Below are positions 34,236-43,912 of a DNA stretch of 64,000 nucleotides, in pieces. Within the stretch, counting starts at the first letter, position 1. Each line of letters begins with the position of its first letter. The translations under genes were made by a program, and so were the position numbers. This DNA is from Ensifer sp. IC3342 (GTDB lineage: Bacteria > Pseudomonadota > Alphaproteobacteria > Rhizobiales > Rhizobiaceae). Under the pieces are notes generated by a model. It saw only the letters and a program-made list of their open reading frames with translations. It did no database searches and was not told the origin of the DNA. The DNA lies in assembly GCF_020193655.1 (NCBI RefSeq), contig NZ_JADYVE010000010.1:1-64000 (forward strand), in the 5' to 3' direction.

Positions 34236-35315
34236 GTAACGCGCACTGATATCGACGCTCGAACGCTTCCCTATCGCGTCGTAGTTCGCCATCAGCCAGT
34301 CCTCCGCGCATTGTCGGCCGCGGTCACGGAGGTCTACAAGGGCTCCCCACTCGGCATTGAGCTTGCTCGAGACGCTGAGGTTTCTCATCGTCTCGTCGTC
34401 GGATATGCCGTGCACGAAGATGCGCTTGAGATCGAGGCCGGTGCTAGCCTTGGAATCGATCAGTTGCGTTACGAAGGCGATTGCTCGCATCTCCCTGAGC
34501 AGCGACGAATTGAAGCTGATTTCGTTGATCCTGTTCAGGATTTCGCCGGCAGTGCGCGGCAGTTCCGTTCGCTCGAGCGGATTGATGTGCACCACCAACA
34601 CATCCGGCGTATCGCAGCCGTAGATCAGCGGGAAAATGGCGGGATTTCCCATGTAGCCTCCGTCCCAATAGGCCTCTCCGTCGATCTCGACGGCTTGAAA
34701 CAGGAACGGCAGACAGGCCGAAGCCATCACGGCGTCGATCGTTATCTCGTCATTGGAAAACACCTTGACCTTGCCGGAGCGCACGTTCGTCGCGCAGATG
34801 TTGAGCTTCACCGGACAACGGGACATGCGGATCGCGTCAAGGTCGATCGATTGCTCGAGGACCTGGCGTAACGGATTATAGTTCAGCGGATTGAACTGAT
34901 AGGGCGAGAGCAGCCGCGTCACCATATCGAAAATGACAAAGGCCGGCGAAAACTCCAATGACTTCGATCCGGTAACGCGGTCCAGCAAGCTCGGCTGCAG
35001 CGGGCTGAAGGCTGCTGCATGGCTGATGCGGCGCCAGAAATTGGCGAGCGCCTTCTGCGCGCCGCTGCGCCCGCCTTCCGCAAGCCCATAGGCCAAGACG
35101 GCAGCGTTCATCGCGCCCGCACTGGTGGCGACAATGCCTTCGAAGGAGAGGTTCGGCTCGTCTAGCAGCCTGTCAAGCACGCCCCAGGTGAAGGCGCCGT
35201 GCGCACCACCGCCCTGAAGGGCAAGGTTTATCGTTCGTGCCGTACGCACATCGGCCATGGTAGGTCTTTCCTGATCGACGGGCGCTGGCAGGTCCACTTT
35301 AGCGTGCTCGTTCAT
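34230..35315 (-). CDS. Patatin-like phospholipase
   Basis: 361 residues from ATG 35315, which follows AAGAGGAGGAG. The oxyanion loop is LALQGGGAHGAFTWGVLD, the nucleophile Ser is in VATSAGAMNA, and the catalytic Asp is in the DGG motif YWDGGYMGNP, so the Ser-Asp dyad is complete. It lies 28 bp after the 3-hydroxybutyrate dehydrogenase gene. In rhizobia this pairing suggests a link to PHB turnover, where patatin-type hydrolases may act on granules, but phospholipid hydrolysis is equally possible. No signal peptide seen. Confidence 0.85.
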   Translation of the reverse strand: MNEHAKVDLPAPVDQERPTMADVRTARTINLALQGGGAHGAFTWGVLDRLLDEPNLSFEGIVATSAGAMNAAVLAYGLAEGGRSGAQKALANFWRRISHAAAFSPLQPSLLDRVTGSKSLEFSPAFVIFDMVTRLLSPYQFNPLNYNPLRQVLEQSIDLDAIRMSRCPVKLNICATNVRSGKVKVFSNDEITIDAVMASACLPFLFQAVEIDGEAYWDGGYMGNPAIFPLIYGCDTPDVLVVHINPLERTELPRTAGEILNRINEISFNSSLLREMRAIAFVTQLIDSKASTGLDLKRIFVHGISDDETMRNLSVSSKLNAEWGALVDLRDRGRQCAEDWLMANYDAIGKRSSVDISARYL

Positions 35316-35343
35316 GGTTCTCCTCCTCTTTCGCTGCGGCAAA

Positions 35344-36180
35344 TCAATGGGCCGTCCATCCGCCGTCGACGGGGATCGCCGTGCCGGTGATGGAGGCGGC
35401 CGCGTTGCTGCACAGGAAGACGCTAAGCGCCCCCATCTCTTCCACCGTAGCAAAGCGCTTGGTCGGCTGGTTCTTCAGGAACACATCGCGGATTACGGCA
35501 TCACGCCCGATACGGTGCGACTTTGCCTGATCGTCGATCTGCTGTTCGACGAGCGGCGTCCAGACATAGCCCGGGCAGATCGCGTTGGCCGTGATGCCGA
35601 ATTCCGCGCCTTCGAGGGCCACGACCTTGGTGAGCCCGACGAGACCATGCTTGGCGGCCACGTAAGCTGACTTGTAGGGCGAGGCGACGAGCCCATGGGC
35701 CGAGGCGATGTTGATGATGCGTCCGTACCCGCGAGCGCACATTTGCCCGTAGGTCGCCTGCACGAGATGAAAGGCCGCGGACAGGTTGATCGAGAGGATT
35801 GCGTCCCACTTTTCCGCAGGAAATTCGACAATGGGAGCGACATACTGGATGCCGGCATTGTTCACCACGATGTCGACCTGCCCGAAGCGCGCGCTAGCGC
35901 GCTCGACCATCATCCGGATCGCCTGCGGGTTCGACATGTCGGCGCTGTCATAGGCGACGTCGACGTCGTTCTCCTCGGCTATATCGGCACGCTGCCGATC
36001 AATCTCACCCGGATCGCCAAAGCCATTGAGCATCACCGCCGCGCCCGCCCTGGCAAGCGCCTGCGCAATGCCGAGTCCAATGCCGCTGGTCGAGCCGGTC
36101 ACGATAGCGCTGCGGCCCTCAAGCGCCCTTCGCCCGAATATTGCGTCCAATTCTGCGTCGGTACTTTTGAGCATATCCAC
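35344..36180 (-). CDS. bdhA: 3-hydroxybutyrate dehydrogenase (SDR family)
   Basis: NAD-dependent oxidation of 3-hydroxybutyrate to acetoacetate. 278 residues: cofactor site TGSTSGIGLGIA, VNNAGIQYV, catalytic block IASAHGLVASPYKSAYVAAK with the Ser-Tyr-Lys triad, then PGYVWTPLVEQQI, which is characteristic of bacterial 3-hydroxybutyrate dehydrogenases. About 20 residues longer at the N terminus than usual (MDMLKSTDAELDAIFG); a shorter start is possible. First gene of the operon with the patatin gene; divergent from the LysR gene. Confidence 0.9.
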   Translation of the reverse strand: MDMLKSTDAELDAIFGRRALEGRSAIVTGSTSGIGLGIAQALARAGAAVMLNGFGDPGEIDRQRADIAEENDVDVAYDSADMSNPQAIRMMVERASARFGQVDIVVNNAGIQYVAPIVEFPAEKWDAILSINLSAAFHLVQATYGQMCARGYGRIINIASAHGLVASPYKSAYVAAKHGLVGLTKVVALEGAEFGITANAICPGYVWTPLVEQQIDDQAKSHRIGRDAVIRDVFLKNQPTKRFATVEEMGALSVFLCSNAAASITGTAIPVDGGWTAH

Positions 36181-36443
36181 ATCTCCTCGCGTTTGGGCCT
36201 AAGAGCCTTTCTCGGAAGAGAATGCCGTTCAATTCATTCCAACTGAAATGCCACTGTGCTATGAATTCGATAGGTGAATTGCATTGGCGAAGGCGGCGCG
36301 CACGTATGAAATTTTCATCGCCTCAACTTCGGCGCTTCGCGTCGTTCAAGACGCAGATGTCACCTGTAGCGCTTTGAAATAGGTATTTTCAGATCGGATC
36401 CGATCCGAAGAACTGCGTCGTTGAAGCCTTCCGGGGGGCAGGT

Positions 36444-37364
36444 ATGGACATTCACCATGTTCGCTATTTCCTAGCGGTCTGCGATACGCGCAACTTCACG
36501 CGCGCCGCCGAGAAATGCCATGTAACGCAGCCGGCACTGAGCCGCGCCATTCAGCAGCTTGAGGACGAGGTCGGCGGACTTTTATTCCGACGCGAGCGCA
36601 ACCTCACCCATCTGACCGACCTCGGAAACCTGCTGAGGCCACGCTTTCAATTGATCGTCGATGAGTTGTCGGGGGTGCGACAGGAAGCGTCGCGCTTTCT
36701 CTGTCTCGAAGACGCGCATGTAAAGGTCGGCATCATGTGCACGATCGGGCCGCGTCGATTCACCGGCCTTCTGACAGATTTCAACATGCGCCACCGCGGC
36801 ATTCAGCTGCAGCTCGTCGAAGGCGTGCCGACCGGGCTTTCCGAATTGCTCGAAAGCGGCGAGATCGATGTTGCCGTTATGGCGAGCAGCGACCGCTTCC
36901 CGGAGCGTTTCGATGTGACGCCGCTGTTTCGAGAAAGGTTCATGTTAGCCTTTCCCGCCGGACATCGCCTTGGCCAATACGACAAGATCCCGGTTTCGGC
37001 GATCGATGGCGAAGTCTATCTCAAGCGGGTGAACTGTGAATACAACGACTACCTTTCCGACATTTGCGACGCCTGCGGTGTGCACACGCAGGATTCCTAC
37101 TCGAGCGAGCGCGAGGATTGGATCCAGAACATGGTCGCCGGCGGCCTCGGGATCTGCTTCCTTCCCGAATACAGCGCTGTCATACCGGGGCTCCAGGTCC
37201 GCCCCGTGACCGACCCCGAGGTTAGCCGAGAGGTCTGCCTCGTCACTGTGGCAGGCCGGCGCTTCTCCCCCGCCATGGCGACCTTCGTCAGCGCCGTGAA
37301 GTCCTATGGCTGGGCCACGCATTCCGGCATAGACATGCGACGGACGGACCTGCTGGAAGCCTAA
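36444..37364 (+). CDS. LysR-family transcriptional regulator
   Basis: 306 residues. The N-terminal winged helix is MDIHHVRYFLAVCDTRNFTR, then AAEKCHVTQPALSRAIQQLE, and the effector-binding domain covers about 90-295 (IDVAVMASSDRFPERF, MVAGGLGICFLPEYS). It is transcribed divergently from bdhA (263 bp apart) and lies upstream of the cupin-MFS-DUF302 genes, so it could control either. The effector is unknown. Confidence 0.92.
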   Translation: MDIHHVRYFLAVCDTRNFTRAAEKCHVTQPALSRAIQQLEDEVGGLLFRRERNLTHLTDLGNLLRPRFQLIVDELSGVRQEASRFLCLEDAHVKVGIMCTIGPRRFTGLLTDFNMRHRGIQLQLVEGVPTGLSELLESGEIDVAVMASSDRFPERFDVTPLFRERFMLAFPAGHRLGQYDKIPVSAIDGEVYLKRVNCEYNDYLSDICDACGVHTQDSYSSEREDWIQNMVAGGLGICFLPEYSAVIPGLQVRPVTDPEVSREVCLVTVAGRRFSPAMATFVSAVKSYGWATHSGIDMRRTDLLEA

Positions 37365-37394
37365 TGGGACAACGACATGCATAAAAACAAGGAC

Positions 37395-37438
37395 CTAAAG
37401 CGCGTCGCATGAGTCCGATTGAACGCGACGCGCTTTAG
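37395..37438. repeat. Perfect 14-bp inverted repeat, intergenic
   Basis: CTAAAGCGCGTCGC (37395-37408) and its exact inverse (37425-37438) with a 16-bp spacer lie 30 bp after the LysR stop. It is one of the short palindromes I associate with Rhizobiaceae intergenic regions and may serve as a transcription terminator. Confidence 0.65.
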
Positions 37439-37596
37439 TCGGCAGTTCTATGCGGGGCCGTGGGGCGCCTCCCGCCTGCAATAGCTCCAAGCTATGGAAT
37501 TCAAAAACAGGCGGCATTTCAGTGTCGCTCGAATGTCCCGCAATCTTCTTGCGCCGCCGGAATTTCTCCGGTCGGACCGAACAAGGAGATCCGGAC

Positions 37597-38091
37597 ATGC
37601 CTCAGAAGTTTATTGCAGGCCGCCTGCCCTTGACCGTGGCTGCTACATTCGGCCTCGTTGCTACGACCCTTGCCGCCCCGCCGGCCATGGCGGGCGAATG
37701 CCCCAAAGATCAAGTGACAACAGACGCCATGGCACCGGGCGCAACCGCACCGGACGGCGTCACCGACAACGTCCTCGCCTCGATCGATCTCTCCTCCAAG
37801 GGCGGCGACTGGAAGGGAAGTGCGCTGCGTCTGCGCAAGCTCGTCGTGCAGCCAGGCGGCGTTGTGCCGTGGCATTCGCATGAGGCACGTCCCGCCAATA
37901 TCCTGATCGTCGAAGGAGCGATCACCGAATATCGCAGCAGCTGCAAGGTTCCGATCGAGCACAAGGCGGGCGAAGTCACCGCCGAATTCGGCGAGCTTGC
38001 CCATTGGTGGAAGAACAACGGCTCAAAACCGGCCGTGCTTTATTCGGCCGATATCCTGCCGCCGATGCAGGATGACGACCACGTCATGTGA
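37597..38091 (+). CDS. Exported cupin-domain protein
   Basis: 164 residues from ATG 37597 (AAGGAG upstream). A signal peptide runs to APPAMAGECP. A single cupin barrel follows: VVPWHSHEARPANILIVEGAITEY has the His metal ligands of cupin motif 1, and FGELAHWWKNNGSKPAVLYSADI is motif 2. The catalytic activity cannot be told. It precedes the MFS gene by 82 bp and probably shares an operon with it. Confidence 0.82.
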   Translation: MPQKFIAGRLPLTVAATFGLVATTLAAPPAMAGECPKDQVTTDAMAPGATAPDGVTDNVLASIDLSSKGGDWKGSALRLRKLVVQPGGVVPWHSHEARPANILIVEGAITEYRSSCKVPIEHKAGEVTAEFGELAHWWKNNGSKPAVLYSADILPPMQDDDHVM

Positions 38092-38173
38092 GCCGCCACG
38101 CTGTAGCACCGCAACATCGCGGACGTTTCCGGCCGCTGGCGGGAGGCGTCCGCATTTTAAGGAGGATCAAGCG

Positions 38174-39433
38174 ATGGCGAATCTCGATCGCGCCACGTTG
38201 CCGGCGTCCGTGTCGCTTCTTGCAAGCCCGGCGGCCGACCGCTGGCATTTCGGCATCATCGCACTCATCGCATTCCTGACCCTGGTCGACCTCTTCGCCG
38301 CTCAGGCGATCCTGCCGTCGCTGCAGCGAGAGTTCGGAGTCAGCCGCGCTGTCATGGGTCTCGCAGTCAATGCCAGCACCTTCGGCATGGCGGCCGCCGG
38401 CCTCGCCGTCGGAATTTTTGGGCGCAACCTGGATCGGCGGAACGGCATCTGGATCAGTCTCACACTGCTTGCCGTACCGACCGTGTTGCTCTCTACAACC
38501 AGGGACATTGCGATCTTTGCCGGCCTGCGCGTGGCGCAGGGCCTGTGCATGGCGACCGCATTCACCCTCACCATGGCTTACCTGGCTGAGCACTTCCCGG
38601 CTGAGCGGGCAACGAGTGCGCTTGCGGCCTACGTCACCGGCAATGTCGCCAGCAACCTGTTTGGCCGCATTCTCTCGGCCGCAGTTGCGGATCTCGGCGG
38701 ACTGGCGATCAACTTCCAAACCTTCGCGCTTCTCAACCTGGCGGGTGCGGCCCTCGTCTGGACCACATTGAGGCGCACAGAGCACATGATGCCGGACCGG
38801 CAAATGCGAAGGAACGGGAGCTGGCGCTCGGTACTCGGCAGTCGGCGCCTGCTGAGCGTGCTCGCCATCGGCTTCCTGATCCTCTTCGTATTCATAGGGA
38901 CGTACACCTATGTCAACTTCCGGCTCGTCGAACTCGGGCTTTCACCAATGCAGCTCGGCCTCGTCTATTTCGTTTTCCTACCCTCGCTGTTCACCACGCC
39001 GCTGGGCGGGCTGATCTCGCGTCGTCTCGGCGCCGGAGCCGGCATTCTGCTCACGCTCTTCTTCGCTGCGCTCGGCCTTATCATCCTTATGAGCAGCAGC
39101 CTCGCCGTGGTGCTTGCAGGCCTCGCTATGGTGGCCGTCGGCACTTTTCTCGCGCAAGCGCTTGCGACCAGTCAGGTTGGCCGCATCGCCGACACGGAGA
39201 AGGCGGCAGCAAGCGGCGCCTATCTCGCCTCCTATTACACGGGTGGACTCTTCGGCAGCCTGGTGGTCGGTCAGATCTACGATCGTTTCGGATGGAATCC
39301 GTCAGTCTTGGTGCTCGTAGCGATGCTTGTGCTTGCCATGCTTTTCGCCGTACCGCTGCGCGCCATGAGGTCCGGTTATCGAAATGGACAAGAGACGGCA
39401 TTATCAAATCGCAGCAAGCAGCCGCATCCTTGA
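38174..39433 (+). CDS. MFS transporter
   Basis: 419-residue major facilitator with about twelve helices from ATG 38174 (GGAGGATCAAGCG upstream). Helix 1 is IALIAFLTLVDLFAAQAILP. The conserved loop 2-3 region reads GIFGRNLDRRNG, and MAYLAEHFPAERATSALAAYVTGN is the helix 5 antiporter-like block (motif C pattern is weak). The family resembles YnfM/bicyclomycin-type exporters. Substrate unknown. The reading upstream of 38174 overlaps the cupin gene and is not real. Confidence 0.88.
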   Translation: MANLDRATLPASVSLLASPAADRWHFGIIALIAFLTLVDLFAAQAILPSLQREFGVSRAVMGLAVNASTFGMAAAGLAVGIFGRNLDRRNGIWISLTLLAVPTVLLSTTRDIAIFAGLRVAQGLCMATAFTLTMAYLAEHFPAERATSALAAYVTGNVASNLFGRILSAAVADLGGLAINFQTFALLNLAGAALVWTTLRRTEHMMPDRQMRRNGSWRSVLGSRRLLSVLAIGFLILFVFIGTYTYVNFRLVELGLSPMQLGLVYFVFLPSLFTTPLGGLISRRLGAGAGILLTLFFAALGLIILMSSSLAVVLAGLAMVAVGTFLAQALATSQVGRIADTEKAAASGAYLASYYTGGLFGSLVVGQIYDRFGWNPSVLVLVAMLVLAMLFAVPLRAMRSGYRNGQETALSNRSKQPHP

Positions 39434-39471
39434 ATAAGCCCATTGGGGGCTAGAGAGAGAGGAGCTTTGAA

Positions 39472-39951
39472 ATGATGAAGATCGGCAATGCGATACTGTC
39501 GGCCGCCTTGATCGCAGCAACCACGGCATTGGCTCAAGTTTCGACGGCAGAGGGCGCGGACGGCGACGGCATCGTCACGGTCAAAAGCCGTTATTCGGTC
39601 AGCGAGACAGTGAACCGCATCAAGCGAAGCGTCGAGGAAAAGGGCATCACCCTCTTCGGCGTCATCGACCAGGCCAAACTCGGCAACGCCTCCGGTAACG
39701 ACGTGCTTCCGTCGCGCCTGGTGATGTTCGGCAATCCTGCACTCGGCACGACTTTCATCACCGCCAATCCCCTCGCCGGACTCGACTGGCCAGTCCGGGT
39801 CCTCGTCTATCAGGCGAAGGACGGATCCGTCTACGCGGCCTACACAGACTTCGACTGGATCGCAAAGCGCCATCGAATTTCGAGTCGGGACCGAGAGTTC
39901 GCGATGGCGTCGCAGGTGATCGAAACTGTCACAGCAATTGTGAAACAGTAA
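39472..39951 (+). CDS. Exported DUF302 protein
   Basis: 159 residues with a signal peptide (ILSAALIAATTALAQVSTAEG). The DUF302 core has SVSETVNRIKRSVEEKGITLFGVIDQAKL, then LVMFGNPALGTTFITANPLAGLDWPVRVLVY, a very conserved pattern of this family. Function unknown. It starts 38 bp after the MFS gene with a GAGAGGAG site, so it ends the three-gene group. Confidence 0.88.
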   Translation: MMKIGNAILSAALIAATTALAQVSTAEGADGDGIVTVKSRYSVSETVNRIKRSVEEKGITLFGVIDQAKLGNASGNDVLPSRLVMFGNPALGTTFITANPLAGLDWPVRVLVYQAKDGSVYAAYTDFDWIAKRHRISSRDREFAMASQVIETVTAIVKQ

Positions 39952-39962
39952 AGGCGCGGCCA

Positions 39963-40006
39963 AAGCGCTCGCCATCGTCTCCTTCTCCAGGAGCCGGCGA
40001 GCGCTT
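39963..40006. terminator. Bidirectional hairpin between DUF302 gene and rfbB
   Basis: AAGCGCTCGCC (39963-39973) pairs with GGCGAGCGCTT (39996-40006). The two flanking genes converge here, so the hairpin may end both transcripts. No long T-run is present on either side. Confidence 0.6.
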
Positions 40007-40207
40007 CTGCACTACTCTATCATCAGGCGTGAAGGCCCCCAATGGGAGGGCTGCAGCCATTACGTGCTCGCCCTGAGCGGTATCGAACCTGAGACCGCGA
40101 GACAGTAGCGTCGATCTAAATCTGACCTTGGTCGCGCGCAGGCAGGATCCACGCGCCCGTTCTAGGATGCTTCTGCCCGCTGCCCCTTGCAGCCAGTCAC
40201 ACAATTC

Positions 40208-41278
40208 TCACGCAACGCTGCGATGGCGTCCGCCGAGACGTGCGCCGGCGTAGCGCTCGCGCCGGATCGGTTCCCACCACCAACCGTTGGCGAGATACCA
40301 ATCGACAGTGTCGCTCAAGCCCTTCTCGAAACTCCGCTTCGGCCTCCAGCCGAGCTCACGCTCGATCTTCGAGGGATCGATCGCATAGCGACGGTCGTGA
40401 CCCGGCCGGTCGGCGACAAGGGTGATGAGATCGCGATAGCTTTCGCCGCCCTTGCGTGGCAGGCGGATGTCGAGCAGATCGCAGATGCTCTCCATCACCG
40501 ACAGATTGTTGCGCGCGGCCCGGGCGCCGATGTTGTAGCTCTCCCCTGGCTTTCCCGCCTTCATCACCAGCTCCAGCGCGCGAGCATGGTCGTCGACGTG
40601 GAGCCAGTCGCGAACATTTGCTCCCGCCCCATAGAGCGGTAGCGGCTTCTCCTCGATCGCATTGATGATCGTCAGGGGGATAAGCTTCTCAGGAAAATGA
40701 AACGGCCCGTAATTGTTGGACGAGTTCGAGAGCACCACCGGCAGCCCGTAAGTTTGATGCCAGGCACGAACGAAATGATCTGCCGCCGCCTTGGAGGCCG
40801 CATAGGGCGACGAAGGCGCGTAACGCGTCTCTTCGACGAAAACGCCGCCGGAGAAAGGGAGGTCCCCGAACACTTCGTCGGTGGAGACATGGTGAAAGCG
40901 GAACCGATCGCGAGCTGTTGGGCCGAGCTCCAACCAGTAGGTCAGCGCTGCGCTAAGCAGACGGACCGTGCCGAGGACGTTCGTTTCCGCAAATGCGCCG
41001 GGCCCATCGATCGATCGATCGACGTGGCTCTCGGCGGCGAGATGCATGACAGCGTCGACGCGCTCGAGACGCATGATGTCCAGGAGCGATTGCTCGTTGC
41101 GGATATCCGCCCGGTAGAAAACATAGCCCGGGTGATTGTCCACCGCTCGCAAGGACTGGAGATTGCCGGCATAGGTGAGCTTGTCGACGTTGACCACCCG
41201 CTCGGCGCCATTCGCAACCAGATGCCGGCAGACCGCAGAGCCGATGAAGCCGGCGCCACCGGTGATGAGAACACGCAT
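40208..41278 (-). CDS. rfbB: dTDP-glucose 4,6-dehydratase
   Basis: 356 residues from ATG 41278 (MRVLITGGAGFIGSAV). The NAD site is GGAGFIG, then HLAAESHVDRSIDGP and STDEVFGDL. The catalytic Tyr-Lys are in SSPYAASKAAADH, followed by SNNYGPFHFPEKLIP. Makes dTDP-4-keto-6-deoxyglucose. It is the last gene of the leftward wga operon, 10 bp after rfbC. The corresponding reductase gene rfbD does not follow; beyond the hairpin at 39963 is an unrelated convergent gene. Confidence 0.93.
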   Translation of the reverse strand: MRVLITGGAGFIGSAVCRHLVANGAERVVNVDKLTYAGNLQSLRAVDNHPGYVFYRADIRNEQSLLDIMRLERVDAVMHLAAESHVDRSIDGPGAFAETNVLGTVRLLSAALTYWLELGPTARDRFRFHHVSTDEVFGDLPFSGGVFVEETRYAPSSPYAASKAAADHFVRAWHQTYGLPVVLSNSSNNYGPFHFPEKLIPLTIINAIEEKPLPLYGAGANVRDWLHVDDHARALELVMKAGKPGESYNIGARAARNNLSVMESICDLLDIRLPRKGGESYRDLITLVADRPGHDRRYAIDPSKIERELGWRPKRSFEKGLSDTVDWYLANGWWWEPIRRERYAGARLGGRHRSVA

Positions 41279-41288
41279 GGCTGCCCCC

Positions 41289-41852
41289 TCACCGGCCAAA
41301 ATCGAACAGGCTGGCATCGGCCAGCAGCGATGCGTCCCGATCCTTTGCGGATAGTCGCGAACGATCAGGGGCCACGGGCCATCTTATCCCGATTTGCGGA
41401 TCGTCGAAGCGGATCGTGCGGTCGTGTTCTGCGGAATAGTGCTCGCTCACCTTGTAAAGGACCTCCGTCTCCGGTTCGAGTGTGACCAGGCCGTGGGCGA
41501 ACCCCACGGGCACCAGGATCTGGTTCCATTTTTCGGCCGAGAGTTCGACCGCGACCCACCGCGCGAACGTCGGCGATCCCTTGCGGATATCGACGACCAC
41601 GTCGAACGCCCTCCCCCGAACGACCCGCACGAGCTTGGCCTGGGCGCGCGGCGGAAGCTGGTAGTGCAGGCCGCGCAACGTGCCCGCCATTGCGGAATAG
41701 GAGTGGTTGTCCTGCACGAAGGTCAACGCGATGCCATGCGCAGAAAAAGTCTCGGCATTGTAAGTCTCTGAAAAGAAGCCCCGCTCGTCGCTGAACCTGC
41801 GCGGCACGATCTCCAGGACGCCGTCGAGGGCGAGGCGCTTGATCTCAAGCAT
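41289..41852 (-). CDS. rfbC: dTDP-4-dehydrorhamnose 3,5-epimerase
   Basis: 187 residues from ATG 41852 ([20 protein letters not shown]). The RmlC cupin shows [21 protein letters not shown] with the catalytic His, [19 protein letters not shown], and [22 protein letters not shown] with the conserved Tyr. Start overlaps the end of rfbA by 8 bp. Provides the dTDP-4-keto-L-rhamnose intermediate of the wga operon. Confidence 0.93.
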   Translation of the reverse strand: MLEIKRLALDGVLEIVPRRFSDERGFFSETYNAETFSAHGIALTFVQDNHSYSAMAGTLRGLHYQLPPRAQAKLVRVVRGRAFDVVVDIRKGSPTFARWVAVELSAEKWNQILVPVGFAHGLVTLEPETEVLYKVSEHYSAEHDRTIRFDDPQIGIRWPVAPDRSRLSAKDRDASLLADASLFDFGR

Positions 41853-42726
41853 CGGCAAGCTCCCTGATGCGTCGCTGGAGGTAGGTCGCGTACTCATTCC
41901 TGCCGAGCATGGCGGCACGTTCGAGCACCTGTTCGGCCGAGACGTAACCGAGCTCGAAGGCGATCTCTTCCGGGCACATGATCTTCACACCCTGGCGGTG
42001 CTCGATCGTGCGCACGAAGGAAGCGGCATCATGCAGGCTGTCATGGGTGCCGGTATCGAGCCAGGCATAGCCCCGGCCCAGGCGGCAGACATGAAGGTCC
42101 CCCCGGTCGAGATAGGCGCGATTGACGTCGGTGATTTCCAGTTCGCCGCGAGCCGACGGTTTGATCGAGGCAGCAACGTCGAGCACGCTGTTCTCGTAAA
42201 AGTAGAGGCCGGTCACGGCCCAGCTCGAGTTCGGCCGTTGCGGCTTTTCCTCGATGATCTCAGCGCGCCCGTTGCGGCTATTGAAGCTCACGACACCATA
42301 ACGCTCCGGGTCGTCCACCCGATAGGCGAAGATAGTGGCGCCGCTCTTGCGGGCCGCGGCCTCGCGGCAGAGTTCAGGAAGGCCTGCGCCGTAGAAGATG
42401 TTATCTCCGAGGATCAGCGCGACCGGACTGTCCCCGACAAATTCGCGGCCGATGATGAAGGCTTCCGCGAGGCCGTTCGGCTCGGACTGCTCCGCATAGG
42501 AGATCGAAAGACCGAGTTGACTTCCGTCGCCAAGCAGCTCTTCGAAGAGCGGCCTGTCCCTCGGCACGGTGATCACCAGAATGTCGCGAATTCCCGCCAG
42601 CATGAGCGTGCCGAGTGGGTAATAGATCATCGGCTTGTCGTGGACCGGGAGCAATTGCTTCGAGACCGAGATCGTCACCGGGTAGAGCCTGGTCCCCCTG
42701 CCGCCTGCAAGAATGATGCCCTTCAT
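41845..42726 (-). CDS. rfbA: Glucose-1-phosphate thymidylyltransferase
   Basis: 293 residues from ATG 42726 ([18 protein letters not shown]), the nucleotide-binding signature. [29 protein letters not shown] and the TGLYFYE block are all conserved RmlA features. It makes dTDP-glucose. It corresponds in position to wgaG (expA7) of the S. meliloti EPS II locus. 52 bp after wgaF. Confidence 0.95.
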   Translation of the reverse strand: MKGIILAGGRGTRLYPVTISVSKQLLPVHDKPMIYYPLGTLMLAGIRDILVITVPRDRPLFEELLGDGSQLGLSISYAEQSEPNGLAEAFIIGREFVGDSPVALILGDNIFYGAGLPELCREAAARKSGATIFAYRVDDPERYGVVSFNSRNGRAEIIEEKPQRPNSSWAVTGLYFYENSVLDVAASIKPSARGELEITDVNRAYLDRGDLHVCRLGRGYAWLDTGTHDSLHDAASFVRTIEHRQGVKIMCPEEIAFELGYVSAEQVLERAAMLGRNEYATYLQRRIRELADA

Positions 42727-42778
42727 GCGGGATCTCCCGGCGCCGTTAAATTCCGCTTGCGGCTGGTGACCGTTCCCG

Positions 42779-43912
42779 TCATCTCGCCCGCGCTCCTTCG
42801 ATTTCGGCCGGTAGGATCGCCGCCGCACCGGCGGGGCTCAATTTGCCGCAGCGCCAGAGGCTGTAGGACGGCTCCGTGTCCCAATCGTAGTAATAGGCGG
42901 CCGCCAGTCGCCCCTCCTTCATCAGTTCGCCGAACGCTATGCGCATGGCACGCACCGGCCCCTCTCGCGTCCGATCGTCGACGGGGCAGGAACGCGCGAG
43001 ATTGGCAATACCCCATTCCGTCACCCAGCACGGTTTGCCCTGATCGATCGCCCGGCAGAAGTCGAGGAGGCCGTCCACACGGGTCGCCAGCGCTTCCGGC
43101 GCTCTCCGTCCCGGATAGATGTGGATCCCGTAGGCATCGATGAAGCTGTCGCCCCCCCGATGGCGAAGAGCCGCGACGAACACGCGCGGATCGAGCCGTT
43201 CCACGCCGCGCTTGTCCGCCTCCTCGGCGCTCATGTCGGAAAGGCCGGCGGAAACGATGATTGCGTTTCGGCTGTGCACCGTGGCGCGCACTTCGTCGCG
43301 GCTGATCTCGAGAACGCGGACGTAATTTTCCAGACCCCGCTCGAACGCCAGCCGGTCCTTGAGATCGACGATGCTGCGCGGCGTCGGAGCGCCCGGTTTC
43401 CGGTAGACGGCAAGGTCTCCGTTGTAGCCGGCGTTATTGATCTCGTTTCCGGGTTCTATCGCCTCCAGGCGAATGCCCAGCGCGTCGATGCGCCGGAGCG
43501 CCTCGCGCAAACCATTGCGATAGCGATCGAGCTCGAGATCGGAGAGCCGATAGACGTCCCATTGACGGCCGAAGCCTGTCCGCGGGTGGGCGCTTTCGTG
43601 GTAGTAGCTCTTGTTCGCAAGCTGGATTTCGAGAAGGATCCTGAGGCCGAGCCGACTGGCGATGGCCAGCGCCTCGATGCTCCTGTCCACGGGGCGCGAC
43701 AGGGAGAGGCGCACGTCGGTTGCTCCACTCGCGGCAATGTCCTTGAGTATCCTTTCCTGCTCGCCATGGGACAGCCAGCCGAGATTCACGCGGTTTATCC
43801 CGACGCGAGCAGCTGGGGCGTCATCTGCATAGGCAGGCTGGAGCGCAAGCCATCCGCTCAACACGGTCGCTGCCAGCCGCGCCGGCCCCTTCCACAGCCT
43901 AGAGGCCAACAT
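42779..43912 (-). CDS. wgaF: Exported glycoside hydrolase-like protein (clan A type), EPS II locus
   Basis: 377 residues from ATG 43912 with a signal peptide ([20 protein letters not shown]). It is a TIM-barrel glycosidase-like protein: the acid/base region reads [14 protein letters not shown] (Asn-Glu pair) and the likely nucleophile Glu is in [10 protein letters not shown], with GIHIYPG between. It resembles GH39/GH5-type enzymes, but the exact family is uncertain. Position after two pyruvyltransferase-like genes and before rfbA matches expA6/wgaF. May trim or release galactoglucan in the periplasm; that is inference. Overlaps wgaE by 14 bp. Confidence 0.75.
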   Translation of the reverse strand: MLASRLWKGPARLAATVLSGWLALQPAYADDAPAARVGINRVNLGWLSHGEQERILKDIAASGATDVRLSLSRPVDRSIEALAIASRLGLRILLEIQLANKSYYHESAHPRTGFGRQWDVYRLSDLELDRYRNGLREALRRIDALGIRLEAIEPGNEINNAGYNGDLAVYRKPGAPTPRSIVDLKDRLAFERGLENYVRVLEISRDEVRATVHSRNAIIVSAGLSDMSAEEADKRGVERLDPRVFVAALRHRGGDSFIDAYGIHIYPGRRAPEALATRVDGLLDFCRAIDQGKPCWVTEWGIANLARSCPVDDRTREGPVRAMRIAFGELMKEGRLAAAYYYDWDTEPSYSLWRCGKLSPAGAAAILPAEIEGARAR

